64,000 bases of DNA from Drosophila persimilis (taxonomy: Eukaryota > Arthropoda > Insecta > Diptera > Drosophilidae): contig NW_020825601.1 of the NCBI RefSeq assembly GCF_003286085.1, forward strand, positions 17,595 through 81,594, written 5' to 3'. Numbering within the stretch: position 1 is the first letter of the stretch; the number at the start of each line of letters is the position of its first letter. Both the position numbers and the translations under genes were made by a program. Positions 1-8,840 of the stretch are shown here, piece after piece. The notes under the pieces were generated by a model. It was not told where the DNA came from, did no database searches, and saw only the letters and a list, made by a program, of their open reading frames with translations.

Positions 1-1113
1 CCAGAAAGCATGTTTCATATCAAGACCAGTTATATACCGCGCTGGAGGTAAGCGGCTTAAGATCCCGTCAATATGTGGTAAGGGGTAAGCATCCTTTCTC
101 GTGTATTTATTGATCTCGCGAGAGTCTAAACACAACCGAACCTTATCACCTTTTTGAACAAGAACACAATTACTACTCCAAGGACTGCAAGAAGGTTCTA
201 TGATATCGAGAGCTAACATATTATCTACCTCAGAAAACATAAGTTTTTCGCGCGCAGGGGAGATTGGCCAGTGTCTTTGTTTAATCGCCTTAGCATCACC
301 TACGTCGATCGAGTGCGAAATAATGCTGGTTCTGCCCAATCCGTCTCGTTCGTACGAAGGAAAAATTTCGACGACATCTTGCAGTCTCTCCTGCTCTTTA
401 CTAGAAAGTTTGTGTAACTTGGGTGAGCTTTCCTCATCCTCCGTGGGACCTATATCTAACTCAGAGACACTTTCGCTCATGAGTCGATCAGCAAGTTTAA
501 ATTTCCAAAAAAAGTCAATTCCTAAGTAAACCTCTTGGGTTGAGTTTGGTATGATGAAAAAATCTATACTTTCCGTGAGACTACGATATGTAATAGTCGC
601 TGTGAAAATGCCCTCAACCGAGCATTTGGTTCCGCTGGCTGTTTTAACCCTTCCCGAACACTTACGTGATTTCGGATGGTTAAGGAGAGCACGGGCGGCA
701 TTGTTGCCAACGCAACTAACCGACGCTCCAGAATCTAACAAGGCGTTGTAAACCTTGTCTTCAATCGTGATGGGTGTGTACAGACGATTATCTCCCGTAC
801 TGAATATGGAAGCAATTAAGCATTGTCGAGTGCTAGCAACTGTTTTCCAAAATTTGCGTAATCGAAGGGTAGATCTTTTAGATTTTGTCGTAGTTGATAT
901 GGTACAAAGATCGCCAAATATCCTATTTCTAGCTTTCTTGTAAATTGACAGTCTTACATGTAAGGGTAAATATCTAGTTGGTCGTTTATCCGATAAAAAT
1001 CCTGAGTCCATAGCGGTTTTAGCTAAACCCTCATCTATAGTCTGACTGATGCTTTCGCTATGTTTTGGTACGGATGTGCCTACAGGAGGTTCGTTGACAC
1101 ATCCCGCAGCCGG
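1..1113 (-). CDS. pol: Pol, N-terminal part (protease and start of RT), family A left copy, cut by window edge
   Basis: In the -1 frame relative to gag, this encodes the start of Pol. There is a linker, an aspartic protease with the active-site triplet in LLDSGASVSC (about nt 750), a second protease region near YLGIDFFW (about nt 520), and the first RT motifs (SPWSSNCVLVQKGDKVRLC, then GLDMKHAFW) close to base 1. The frame is open throughout. The window ends just before the place where copies 2 and 3 carry an in-frame TAG, so it cannot be told whether this copy shares that stop. Expected product: Gag-Pol fusion by frameshifting. Confidence 0.85.
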
Positions 1114-1119
1114 TTTTCC
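1072..1119 (-). promoter_or_regulatory. Probable -1 frameshift signal at the gag/pol overlap, family A left copy
   Basis: Same arrangement as in copy 2 (37324-37371): heptamer G GAA AAC in the gag frame, 8-nt spacer, then a 9-bp stem GGATGTGTC/GGCACATCC. The gag stop codon overlaps the start of the 3' arm. Pol has no AUG in its frame, so a -1 shift is the simplest way to make Gag-Pol. Confidence 0.6.
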
Positions 1120-2564
1120 GAAGGATGGCACTTAGAGCAACGTGGCTTGTAAACATTCTTGGTTCCACAACCGTAACAAAATATGCTTCTAGGTTCCACA
1201 CAATCATCCCATCTATGCCCTATCTTATCACAATTCCAGCAGGACATCTTATTACGCATGATCGCTGATATTATTGGTTCAGGCTCCTCAAGGTGTTCCC
1301 TCTCCGGAGAGATCTCGGAGATGTTGCGCCGGTTTACAAAAGGCGTTTTGTAAGAAGGGTTTCGAAGTTCCGAATAAAATTGTTCGTGCTTTTTAACCTC
1401 TAAAAGTAATTTCTTTATCGAAGTGATATTCAAATGTAGTAACTCGTGATGAAGTGTACTTTTTGAATTGTCAATCAACAGCTTAACAAGGTCGCATTCT
1501 GGTAGGCTACGCTCGAGTCTATTCACCAACTCTTCTATACTGTTCTGATAGGAATCAAAAGGTTCATTTTCCCCTTGCTTTCGTTTCGCGATTTTACGCC
1601 ATATGTCGACATCAGTGGCAGCATCGTCATATTTATCCCTAAATGCCAGACAAAAAGTCTCCCACGCGAACTCTTCATGTTTACGATGGAACTGCCAGAA
1701 CCAATCACCTGCTTTTGCGGATAACAATAAGTGCAAATGATCGCAAACCAGCTGGAAATTGTTTCCCAGGGTCTGTGCCGTCAAGGAACGTACCCGGTAA
1801 ATAAATTCTGTGGCCGATAGACCGTCCTTACTACCGTCAAACTTTACCTTCCAGTTTTGAATAACATGTCCTACCTTTTCTGGTGAAATTGAAACTGAAG
1901 AGCGATTGCTAGTATTCCTTAAGTCTGCCTCTTGGCTTGCTCTACTCCTAACGTCTGCCGGTACATGCTGATAATTCGAAGCCTGCACCGCAAGTCCCGA
2001 TCTCAATTGAAACGAACTCAGCTGATGGCTCAATGCTGTCTCTATATGGGCGGTTAGCTTCTCCAACAACGTCTTTTGTTGTGTGCCCATCATTGACCTT
2101 ACCAAATTAACAATTTCACTCTTATCCATGGCGTTAGATGAATTCAGCGATTGGCTAGTTGGGTCTGTAGGGGTAGGATTTCCCTCCCTTTGCTTAGATC
2201 TCGTTACTATATTTGACTTGGGAATAGCGCCTCTGCCTCTACCTCGAAATCTACTTCCACTTGGCCCTGGCGCATCGAGGGGAATTCCTTCAGTGTTCGA
2301 ATCTCCTACCTCTGCAAGGTCCGCGTTATTTAATTCCGTCGCCAAATCAACATTTTCCCGAACTAACAATTCTGTAGTGCATAGTCCGCGACAGGTTGGA
2401 CAACTCGGTGAACTCTTAAGCCAATCGGTCAAACAGGAGTGGTGAAATTGATGTTGACACGGTGTCGTGGCAAACAATTGATCTTTCTCAAGTTTATCGT
2501 GGCAAATGCGACAATAGCCATGCTGATCTAATGCAGTTTCAAAGCTATTATCCTTACTGGTCAT
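1080..2564 (-). CDS. gag: Gag polyprotein with N-terminal RING-H2 finger, family A (intact, 494 aa)
   Basis: This is the structural protein of the retrotransposon particle. Residues 18-58 form a RING-H2 pattern: Cys18, Cys21, Cys36, His38, His41, Cys44, Cys55 and Cys58 (nt 2391-2513). A low-complexity Ser/Thr/Arg-rich stretch follows. Then comes a retrotransposon capsid-type region at roughly 235-355, with WKVKFDGS, FIYRV and the conserved WFW. Near the C terminus are a CCHC knuckle (Cys442, Cys445, His450, Cys455) and a Cys4 cluster at 463-479. The first AUG of the frame directly follows the poly(A) leader. The 3' end overlaps pol in the -1 frame. The whole frame is open here, whereas copy 2 is broken by a 31-bp deletion after the RING. 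An N-terminal RING is not standard in gypsy Gag; E3 ligase activity is possible but unproven. Confidence 0.92.
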   Translation of the reverse strand: MTSKDNSFETALDQHGYCRICHDKLEKDQLFATTPCQHQFHHSCLTDWLKSSPSCPTCRGLCTTELLVRENVDLATELNNADLAEVGDSNTEGIPLDAPGPSGSRFRGRGRGAIPKSNIVTRSKQREGNPTPTDPTSQSLNSSNAMDKSEIVNLVRSMMGTQQKTLLEKLTAHIETALSHQLSSFQLRSGLAVQASNYQHVPADVRSRASQEADLRNTSNRSSVSISPEKVGHVIQNWKVKFDGSKDGLSATEFIYRVRSLTAQTLGNNFQLVCDHLHLLLSAKAGDWFWQFHRKHEEFAWETFCLAFRDKYDDAATDVDIWRKIAKRKQGENEPFDSYQNSIEELVNRLERSLPECDLVKLLIDNSKSTLHHELLHLNITSIKKLLLEVKKHEQFYSELRNPSYKTPFVNRRNISEISPEREHLEEPEPIISAIMRNKMSCWNCDKIGHRWDDCVEPRSIFCYGCGTKNVYKPRCSKCHPSENRLRDVSTNLL

Positions 2565-3172
2565 ATTTCCTCTTAATTTTTTTTTTTTTTTTTTTTTTTA
2601 GACAGAATCAATTTTATATTTTCTGTCTTTTCCACAAATGCCAATGCTACATCGATGTGTAACTCCTCTCTTCTGCCTCTATGATTATTGAATTAAATGG
2701 ATATTGAAGGTTCCTATTAGACTATGTTTGATACTCGTCGGGAACTCAAAGTTCCTCTAAGACCCGCCATTCCAAGTACCGAACAAGTCATGTTCCTATA
2801 AAGTTGAAAGTGGTCGTGCGTCTGGTAGGGTCGATCAATACAAAATCCTGCATTGCAATCGCACATTCCACAGCTCAGATACACGGCACTAACATCTTTA
2901 TTCTACTAAAATATATTCTTCAGACATCTATACAGTTCACGCCGTCATTTCTTGGTAGACCAATCCCTACTCAGTCGAATTGAAATCTCCATTCCAAAAG
3001 CTGACTACACGTCTACACGATATACCGAATTTTCTAATTAACAGGCTAATGGATGTATTAACAGAGCTTAACCGTGAAGCACGAAGGTTACTCCGTTCGG
3101 AATTATCCTCATCTGGAAATAATCGTATCTTTGCTACACTTTTACGATTATAACACGTCGTTTCGTCTTCGG
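2565..3172 (-). other. Leader (5' UTR) of family A between primer site and gag
   Basis: About 600 bases with no convincing coding frame. Directly upstream of the gag AUG lies a homopolymer of 23 A on the coding strand (23 T on the plus strand at 2577-2599); it is conserved as 22 A in copy 2. Part of this leader, up to the base equivalent to 2826, is the 5' limit of copy 2. Packaging and dimerisation signals are expected here, but I cannot identify them. Confidence 0.7.
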
Positions 3173-3190
3173 GCCCCACGTTGGGCGCCA
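3173..3190 (-). other. Primer binding site for tRNA-Lys, family A
   Basis: On the minus strand the 18 bases TGGCGCCCAACGTGGGGC are complementary to the 3' end of insect tRNA-Lys, including the CCA. They lie 3 bases inside the LTR. The same 18-mer is the primer site of family B at 8014-8031. Minus-strand DNA synthesis would start here. Confidence 0.9.
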
Positions 3191-3193
3191 TTT

Positions 3194-5115
3194 TATAATG
3201 TTATGGCTACGGGCTGGTTAAATCTTTTTGGCAATGCAGCCTCAGCAGGAAAGGGAATCGGGGTTAGTGCACTATACTGCGCTCTGGGCTCAGCTCGCCG
3301 GATGGGGTCGGGGTCTTTCCTATCCCTATACTTCCTTGTTCTCGCCATATTATACAAATTTAAGTGCACTTACACAGAATCTACTTTGATCAAAACACAA
3401 GAAAAAAAAACAATTGTACTCAATCCCCGGTCGGCATAGATGGCAAGAAGGAATCCGGTAGTCGCGTATTTAATTTAGTGATCCTAGGTGTAGGAGATCA
3501 CTAGTTCCTCTATACCCTCCCTACCTTCGGCAATGCGTGGAACGATGTTGGCATGGCCCCTAACGTAACTACCGCGGCATTATTACACTCGATGTATCAT
3601 TGGCATTATGTACTTAGACAGAATGGTGGTTATTTATTCCATATTCATGTTAATTCAAAATAGTTATATTAATCAAGATTCAAAAGATTCATATCTAACA
3701 AAAGGTTCATTAACTTAAGAATATAAAATACAATTCATAGCAAAACTGAGCCTTTTTACTCACGAAGGTCAACATTTCCATTCAATACAAAACTAATGAT
3801 CATTACCAAATTCAAACACTTTCCTTGACGAGCTCGTTGGGCCCAATGAACTGCTTCGGTAGCTGTGGAACAATATTAATTATATAAAAATAGTAAAGAA
3901 TTAAAGACTAATATTTTGGCCGACATTGCCAGAGTTAATCAAGGCTTAACATTGAGTTAATTAGGAAAGGAACTTAAGACATAAGATAAAGAAATTAATT
4001 CTATAGGAAAGATATTCCTTAATATAAATGTATATGTTTATATGATTTTACATTTAAAGTCAAATTTAATTGAAGTGCAAACACAAGAATGCAAGCAAAA
4101 GAAAAGAACAAGACAAAGCAAAGAGAATGTCGATGATCAAATTAATGCACGTTTATATGTGTGTGCATACGCACGCATATGTCCGAATTCTCTTCGAACG
4201 AAAGCTCGCTCTTGGAGTGTGAGTTATCACGCTCTCCCTTTCATTACGCTGCACCGCTGCTATACCCTGCTATTTCGCGGGTATGTTCGTACTCACGAAT
4301 CGATGATCACATGTTGTCCACGACACAGGTCACCCTAGATTCCGATTCCTGATCTGGTATTCACATTTTCTGCACAATTTCAGCTGACATAAATTTCCAC
4401 TTTAATTCCTAGGCGTTGTCGATTCCGCATCAAGGATGTTGAGTTGTATCTCGCAAGATACGATTAGAGGGCATTCAAAAGTCGATGCAGATCGTCCGTA
4501 CAACGGAGACGCTGGTAATTCGAAGCGGCCAAAAATAAGACACTGGAGGTTGCGTGGGGGGGGTTTTAGGCGTGAGAGCGCCAAAGCACGGCAGACCTCC
4601 AGTGACCAAGAGATTCTGTAATAGATTCGGAATTCAGTGAATGTACCAAACCTGCTTTCCTTTATAATCACCTTCTTTTTTTTTCTCTACGTAGCACTTT
4701 GCACTTTCACCACACAATATAGCTTGATCTTGCTTTTTAGTCGATTCTCCGCCGACTTGCAATTATGTAATTTGGTATGTATTATGTAATACAGGGACAC
4801 GTGGACTTCCACTAGAGTTTGGCACTATTGGCACAGGCACAACCGAAGTGTTTTGGGAGAAAAATGGAATTGATCCGCGTGTTCACCGTCGCTGTCGGCT
4901 TAAGCGGCATAGACGAGCTTTAACGGGGCCCTTCCATGGAATTCGGTCTCGAGAGACGAAAAAGAACATTCGAGCAATTAAAGCTCCATATTCGAAGTAG
5001 CTGTTTTTAAAGCCTTGGTGTTCGAACTAATCAAGTTGGCGCGTGATTTGAATCTGCTTTATATCTGGGAAATTATTAGGGAATTTAATCTGGGTTTGCT
5101 TCACTGGCCACTACA
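3194..5115 (-). repeat. 5' LTR of family A, left copy (~1.92 kb)
   Basis: The sequence matches the 3' LTR of copy 2 (40762-42685) along its whole length, in inverted orientation. In element direction it begins TGTAGTGGCC after satellite and ends ...ACATTATA three bases before the primer site. The 3' end is not the usual CA; it was set by the point where satellite resumes after copy 2. The small open frames inside (for example 4042-4338 and 4402-4671) recur only because the LTR recurs and show no protein family, so I treat them as non-coding. Confidence 0.9.
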
Positions 5116-5621
5116 CACCTGCACTTATATAGAACCCTTCCCTATCCAGCACTGGCATGTATACTGAACCACCGCAACTATATAGCATACACACTCCAGG
5201 AAATGTGACAGGATCGCATATTTTGGGCATAAGCACCAATATGGCAATATAGCCCCAAAAAAGTGGAACCTCCGCAACTATATGGCTTCTGCACTTATAT
5301 AGAACCCTTCCCTATCCAGCACTGGCATGTATACTGAACCACCGGACCTCTATAGCCCCCACGCTCCAGGAAATGTATCAGGATCGCACATCTTTGGCAC
5401 TAGCACCAATATGGCACTCTAGCCCATAAAAAAGTGGAACCTCCGCAACTATATGGCACCTGCACTTATATAGAACCCTTCCCTATCCAGCACTGGCATG
5501 TATACTGAATCACCGCACCCATATATCACCCACGCTCCAGGAAATGTGGCAAGATCGCACATCTTGGGCACTAGCAACAATACGGCACTATAGCCTCAAA
5601 AAAGTGGAACTCCGCAACTAT
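5116..5621 (-). repeat. ~170-bp satellite, about 3 monomers, minus polarity
   Basis: Three head-to-tail copies of the monomer seen throughout the window, recognisable by CTATATGGCACCTGCAC, the CACTTATATAGAACCC block and AAAAAAGTGGAAC. Polarity is called minus because the long array at the right end of the window is taken as plus. It is bounded on the left by the family A LTR and on the right by the family B LTR, whose 4-bp target duplication CTAT is at 5618-5621. No gene. Confidence 0.95.
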
Positions 5622-8001
5622 TGTAGTGCGCTTGTTGTAAGAAAAAAATTGTTTGCATCGACGTCTTAATTTTCCCTAAAATTATGCTACGCGAATAGGC
5701 TAAGTCTTCTGTTGGGTCCAAGAAAGCTAAGCTTTTAACACGCCATCTACTGGGGACGCTTCGTCACCGTGGGCTGCCCATATTATTTTGTTTGGCTGAC
5801 GTTTTAATCGGCCTCTTCCTCCCACTGTCATTTTGACAAATCGAAAAAGAAAAAGGGAAGAACGAGGGGATGAGGCCTTGATTTCCGGGAGAAGCAGCTC
5901 TCTCTCTCCTCGTGGTATCCGAACAGTACAGACGTGCTTATCCAGATCAAAAAAAAAAAAAAAGGTTTAATAAAAGTTAAAAATCAAATAAAAGTTCTTC
6001 GGAGATCAGCACGATCCGCCGGCCTTTCGGAAGCAAGACCCCATCCACCCAGACGAGAAACCAATCACCGATCCACTGTGCAGAGGATGGTGCGAATTTT
6101 CTGACGATCGCCCCAAAGCGGGCCACCGTAGAGTTGGGAAGCTCCACCCAACGCCCTCCGCCAACGCGGTCCACCGTAGAGTTGGGAAGCTCCACATAAA
6201 GCCCCAACGCCATCCACCACAGCGAGCCCTTCAGCAGTTCCCGAGCTTCAGCGCCGACAGAGAGCGGCCCCTCAGCCGTTTCCGAGCTTTAGCGCCGCCA
6301 GCAGCGAGATCTTCGCCGCCCCAGCGCGAGCCGTCGCTACCGAGAGTGGGCCATCCAGCCACCGGGCCAAGCGCCGTAAACAAAAGTGCCAAGTGATCTT
6401 CCTTGCCAGGAATAACCAGACTCGTCCCAGGAAAAAAAAAGACCCTGACCCGAATTTTTTTGTCACCGTGCTTCGCCCTAACCTAAAAGCCAGATCATGA
6501 CATGTGAAGGTTAAAGGTGTTAAATAAACCCCAACGGAACGGGCAGAACTCGTGTGAACCTCTTGTGGCCCATTGTGCGTTTATTCCCAAAGATCTTATG
6601 TGCGCTTGTTAGGCCGTTGACCCCTTTGTGCATATAAAACGAAACCAGCTGCTTGGAGCTTTTTCCGTGCGCCAACACCTTGGTCTATGGATCAAGACCT
6701 ACCTCAAAGAAACTAAATAAACGAATAAATATTGAATAAAGTATAAAATATAGAAGTTAAAGATGGAATAATTTGATTTAGGAACTATACATGCTCAAAA
6801 AAAAAAGCCCTAAACAAAAAGAAAAAGATAGAAAGAAAATCAAGATAATCTGGTGTTAGCCGTGGTCATGCGTGTGCATGTGTGTGTGCTCTCTCTTCTC
6901 TTCAAAACTTACAGGTATTCCCCTCGCCGAAAGATCTTTTGGACGTGGCCGGAACATGAACGTACGTAAGTGAACGAACCCCTAGTTAACGTTTATAAAC
7001 TTTTATCATAAAGAGACAAAAGAAAAAAACCATACATGAGCCCGGTCGCCCGTATTCTTTGATTTTTTCCCTAAATTATGTTGGAGCTTTTTTTGTTGTA
7101 AAGAGGCCTTAAGCCCACGAAAAGCTCAAGAGCTTTAGAAGCTTTAAGCTTTAGCGTAGATCAGCGGCAGCAGGTGCTTCACACCTATGCGACGGTTATT
7201 AGTTACCCTTACTTTTGCATTAATACAAAAACGCCGAAAATGAAGAAATCTTAAATTACAAAAGTTCCTACTTAAATATTCATTATTATTGTTATTATTC
7301 ATTCAATTATTCCCAGTACCCTACCACCTGTTCTTAAGATCATATGTTTTATTCCTATAATTTAAAATTATTATTCCTGTAGTTTTAATTCTCTTATTAC
7401 CCTAGCTTATACTCCACCCATAACTATATACATCATTTTCCTTCTACCCATGTATTTAGCTTTAGGCACTATCGATAAAAATAAACATTGTTAATGAATT
7501 GGAAATGAATTGCTAGAAGATTTTTGTTTAGGAGCCATGCAGGGATCGATGAGGGAGAGTGAGGTATGACCCCCGGCGAGAAAAGGGATCATCCATAAGA
7601 CATATTTTCTTCGGAATTAGGATGATCAAGGTTGGGAGGGCCATGGCTGTTGCATCCAACACCAGCACAGCTACCCGTCGGGTCGGATATGCATGGCGGA
7701 AGCCCACTTCCCTGTCCCCTTAATTCCCTTGTCCCTTCTAATTCCCCCCAGCCTCCTCATCCTCCTTCCCCAACCCCCTAACACTAGTCACACGGTCATA
7801 CGCAGGGTATCGCACGCGAAAAAAAATAATAAGATAAGGCATCGACGCGAGCACGTATAGGAAAGGACCAGTATAGGAACCCCCCCCATACTACCGACCA
7901 TACAGCCGGAGCCAGCGCGTGCACCAGTCCTGCCCGATACACCCCCGACCAGCTCGAGTGGCACCGCCACACACAACAATCGTTGTATGTGATATGCTAC
8001 A
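5622..8001 (+). repeat. 5' LTR of family B (2380 bp)
   Basis: Starts TGTAGTGCG and ends GCTACA, giving 5-bp terminal inverted repeats TGTAG/CTACA. It matches 20184-22560 with a few substitutions and indels, including 2-3 bases in an A-run near 5949-5963. The GC-rich part holds two degenerate direct repeats: one of ~48 bp spacing (copies start at 6123 and 6171) and another at about 6230-6300. A TATA-like box and poly(A) signals lie around 6631-6745. Open frames inside (5977-6213, 6272-6466, 7788-7979) are present in both LTRs and resemble no protein, so I do not call them genes. Confidence 0.95.
6631..6745 (+). promoter_or_regulatory. Putative LTR promoter and poly(A) signals, family B
   Basis: CATATAAAAC at 6631-6640 is a good TATA box. 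It is followed about 80-110 bases downstream by several AATAAA hexamers (about 6713-6741). TATA followed by poly(A) signals is the order expected around the R region of an LTR. The same arrangement occurs at 21191 onwards in the 3' LTR. Start and cleavage sites cannot be fixed without transcript data. Confidence 0.5.
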
Positions 8002-8013
8002 TTTATCTTATTT

Positions 8014-8031
8014 TGGCGCCCAACGTGGGGC
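8014..8031 (+). other. Primer binding site for tRNA-Lys, family B
   Basis: TGGCGCCCAACGTGGGGC, identical to the family A site and complementary to the 3' end of insect tRNA-Lys. It lies 12 bases after the LTR end rather than directly next to it. Confidence 0.9.
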
Positions 8032-8840
8032 CCGATCCGGCTTGCCCCATTTAAAGAAATAACTTGGTCAAAAGTAACACCTGACTTTTATCCTTGCTAG
8101 ACCGTTTTTCTTTTGTGGTTTGTTTTGCTCGTCTTTCCTCTGCAACTTATCCAGTGGATACTGTGGATCCGTGTAAGCTCATCATGGCCTACAGGGCCTA
8201 GTATCGTGCAGGGTATATTGGCGTGCAGTAGGTCCGATACACTGGAAGTGTTATAACTTATATTGGGTATAACTCCGTGGGTCAAGCTTAGCCTATCAAC
8301 TAGTTGAAGATTGTTATAGGAGCTAAGCGAGAACACTACTGCAGGAAAGGAGAACGCATTCCAAATCGTTTATGATGAAATTCTACGAAGATTGCCCCTA
8401 ATTAAGTGGGTTTTGGCTGTCCTGAGGAACCCCTGAGAAGATTACTGAGGTTGCAAGCCTCGGTAAGCCTAGGTGACATCGGACTCCCATATTACCTGAT
8501 GATTAGTGGAACTAATCCAGCACCTTCATCAGCCCCAATACTTCTGATCTGACCTTCTAGATTTCGCTGGATGAGGGATAATTTATCCTGCCACGGACCT
8601 AACTTGTGAGGCAGATTTCAGTTATAAGTAGATTACCCCATTCCTGTTCCTTCCCTACCCGAAAACAATGCAATCCGCTTTACTTTATTCGTACCCAAAA
8701 AACGATTGCATGGCTCCTAAACTGTTTTGATATCTACATATATATATCTATATCTATTGACTGTGACTTTTTTTGTATTATTTTTTTTGCATTTGCTATA
8801 TATATCTAATAAATTCATACTTGGTGGTGCCCAAACCGAA
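8032..8840 (+). other. Leader (5' UTR) of family B
   Basis: About 800 bases between primer site and gag. The minus-strand open frame at 8097-8336 and the plus-strand one at 8606-8809 have no family features. The last 120 bases are AT-rich with runs of TATA and T. I see nothing else recognisable. Confidence 0.6.

Larger units (their letters stand above)
1..5115 (-). mobile_element. Ty3/gypsy LTR retrotransposon, family A, left copy (runs off the window)
   Basis: Reading on the minus strand, this copy has a complete 5' LTR (5115 down to 3194), a tRNA-Lys primer site, a ~600-bp leader, an intact gag and the protease/early RT part of pol, which the window edge cuts. Two further copies lie on the plus strand at 35649-42685 and 43160-48525 and are nearly identical. 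Order of domains (RING-Gag-zinc finger, then protease-RT) is that of the gypsy superfamily, and the other copies show that no env follows pol. The outer flank beyond the 5' LTR is satellite, interrupted after a GGTG (CACC on the plus strand). The long LTR and Lys primer recall the Osvaldo/Ulysses group of Drosophila, a resemblance from memory only. Confidence 0.93.

Noticed and set aside
4402-4671. 89-98 residue frame in the family A LTR, repeated at 41180-41476 and 47168-47437
   Set aside because: It spans a hairpin and a poly(C) run, and varies in start position with the length of an A-run; recurrence is explained by LTR recurrence.
5977-6466. Open frames in the family B LTR (also at 20537-21026)
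   Set aside because: They come from a GC-rich non-coding LTR region with internal repeats, overlap each other in several frames, and have no similarity I recognise.
8014-8031. tRNA gene fragment
   Set aside because: Only the 18 bases complementary to the tRNA 3' end, including the non-encoded CCA, are present, and they sit next to an LTR; it is a primer site.
8727-8840. Hydrophobic N-terminal extension of family B Gag as a signal or membrane segment
   Set aside because: It is read from AT-rich leader with TATA runs; the AUG at 8841 has better context and gives an N terminus comparable with family A.
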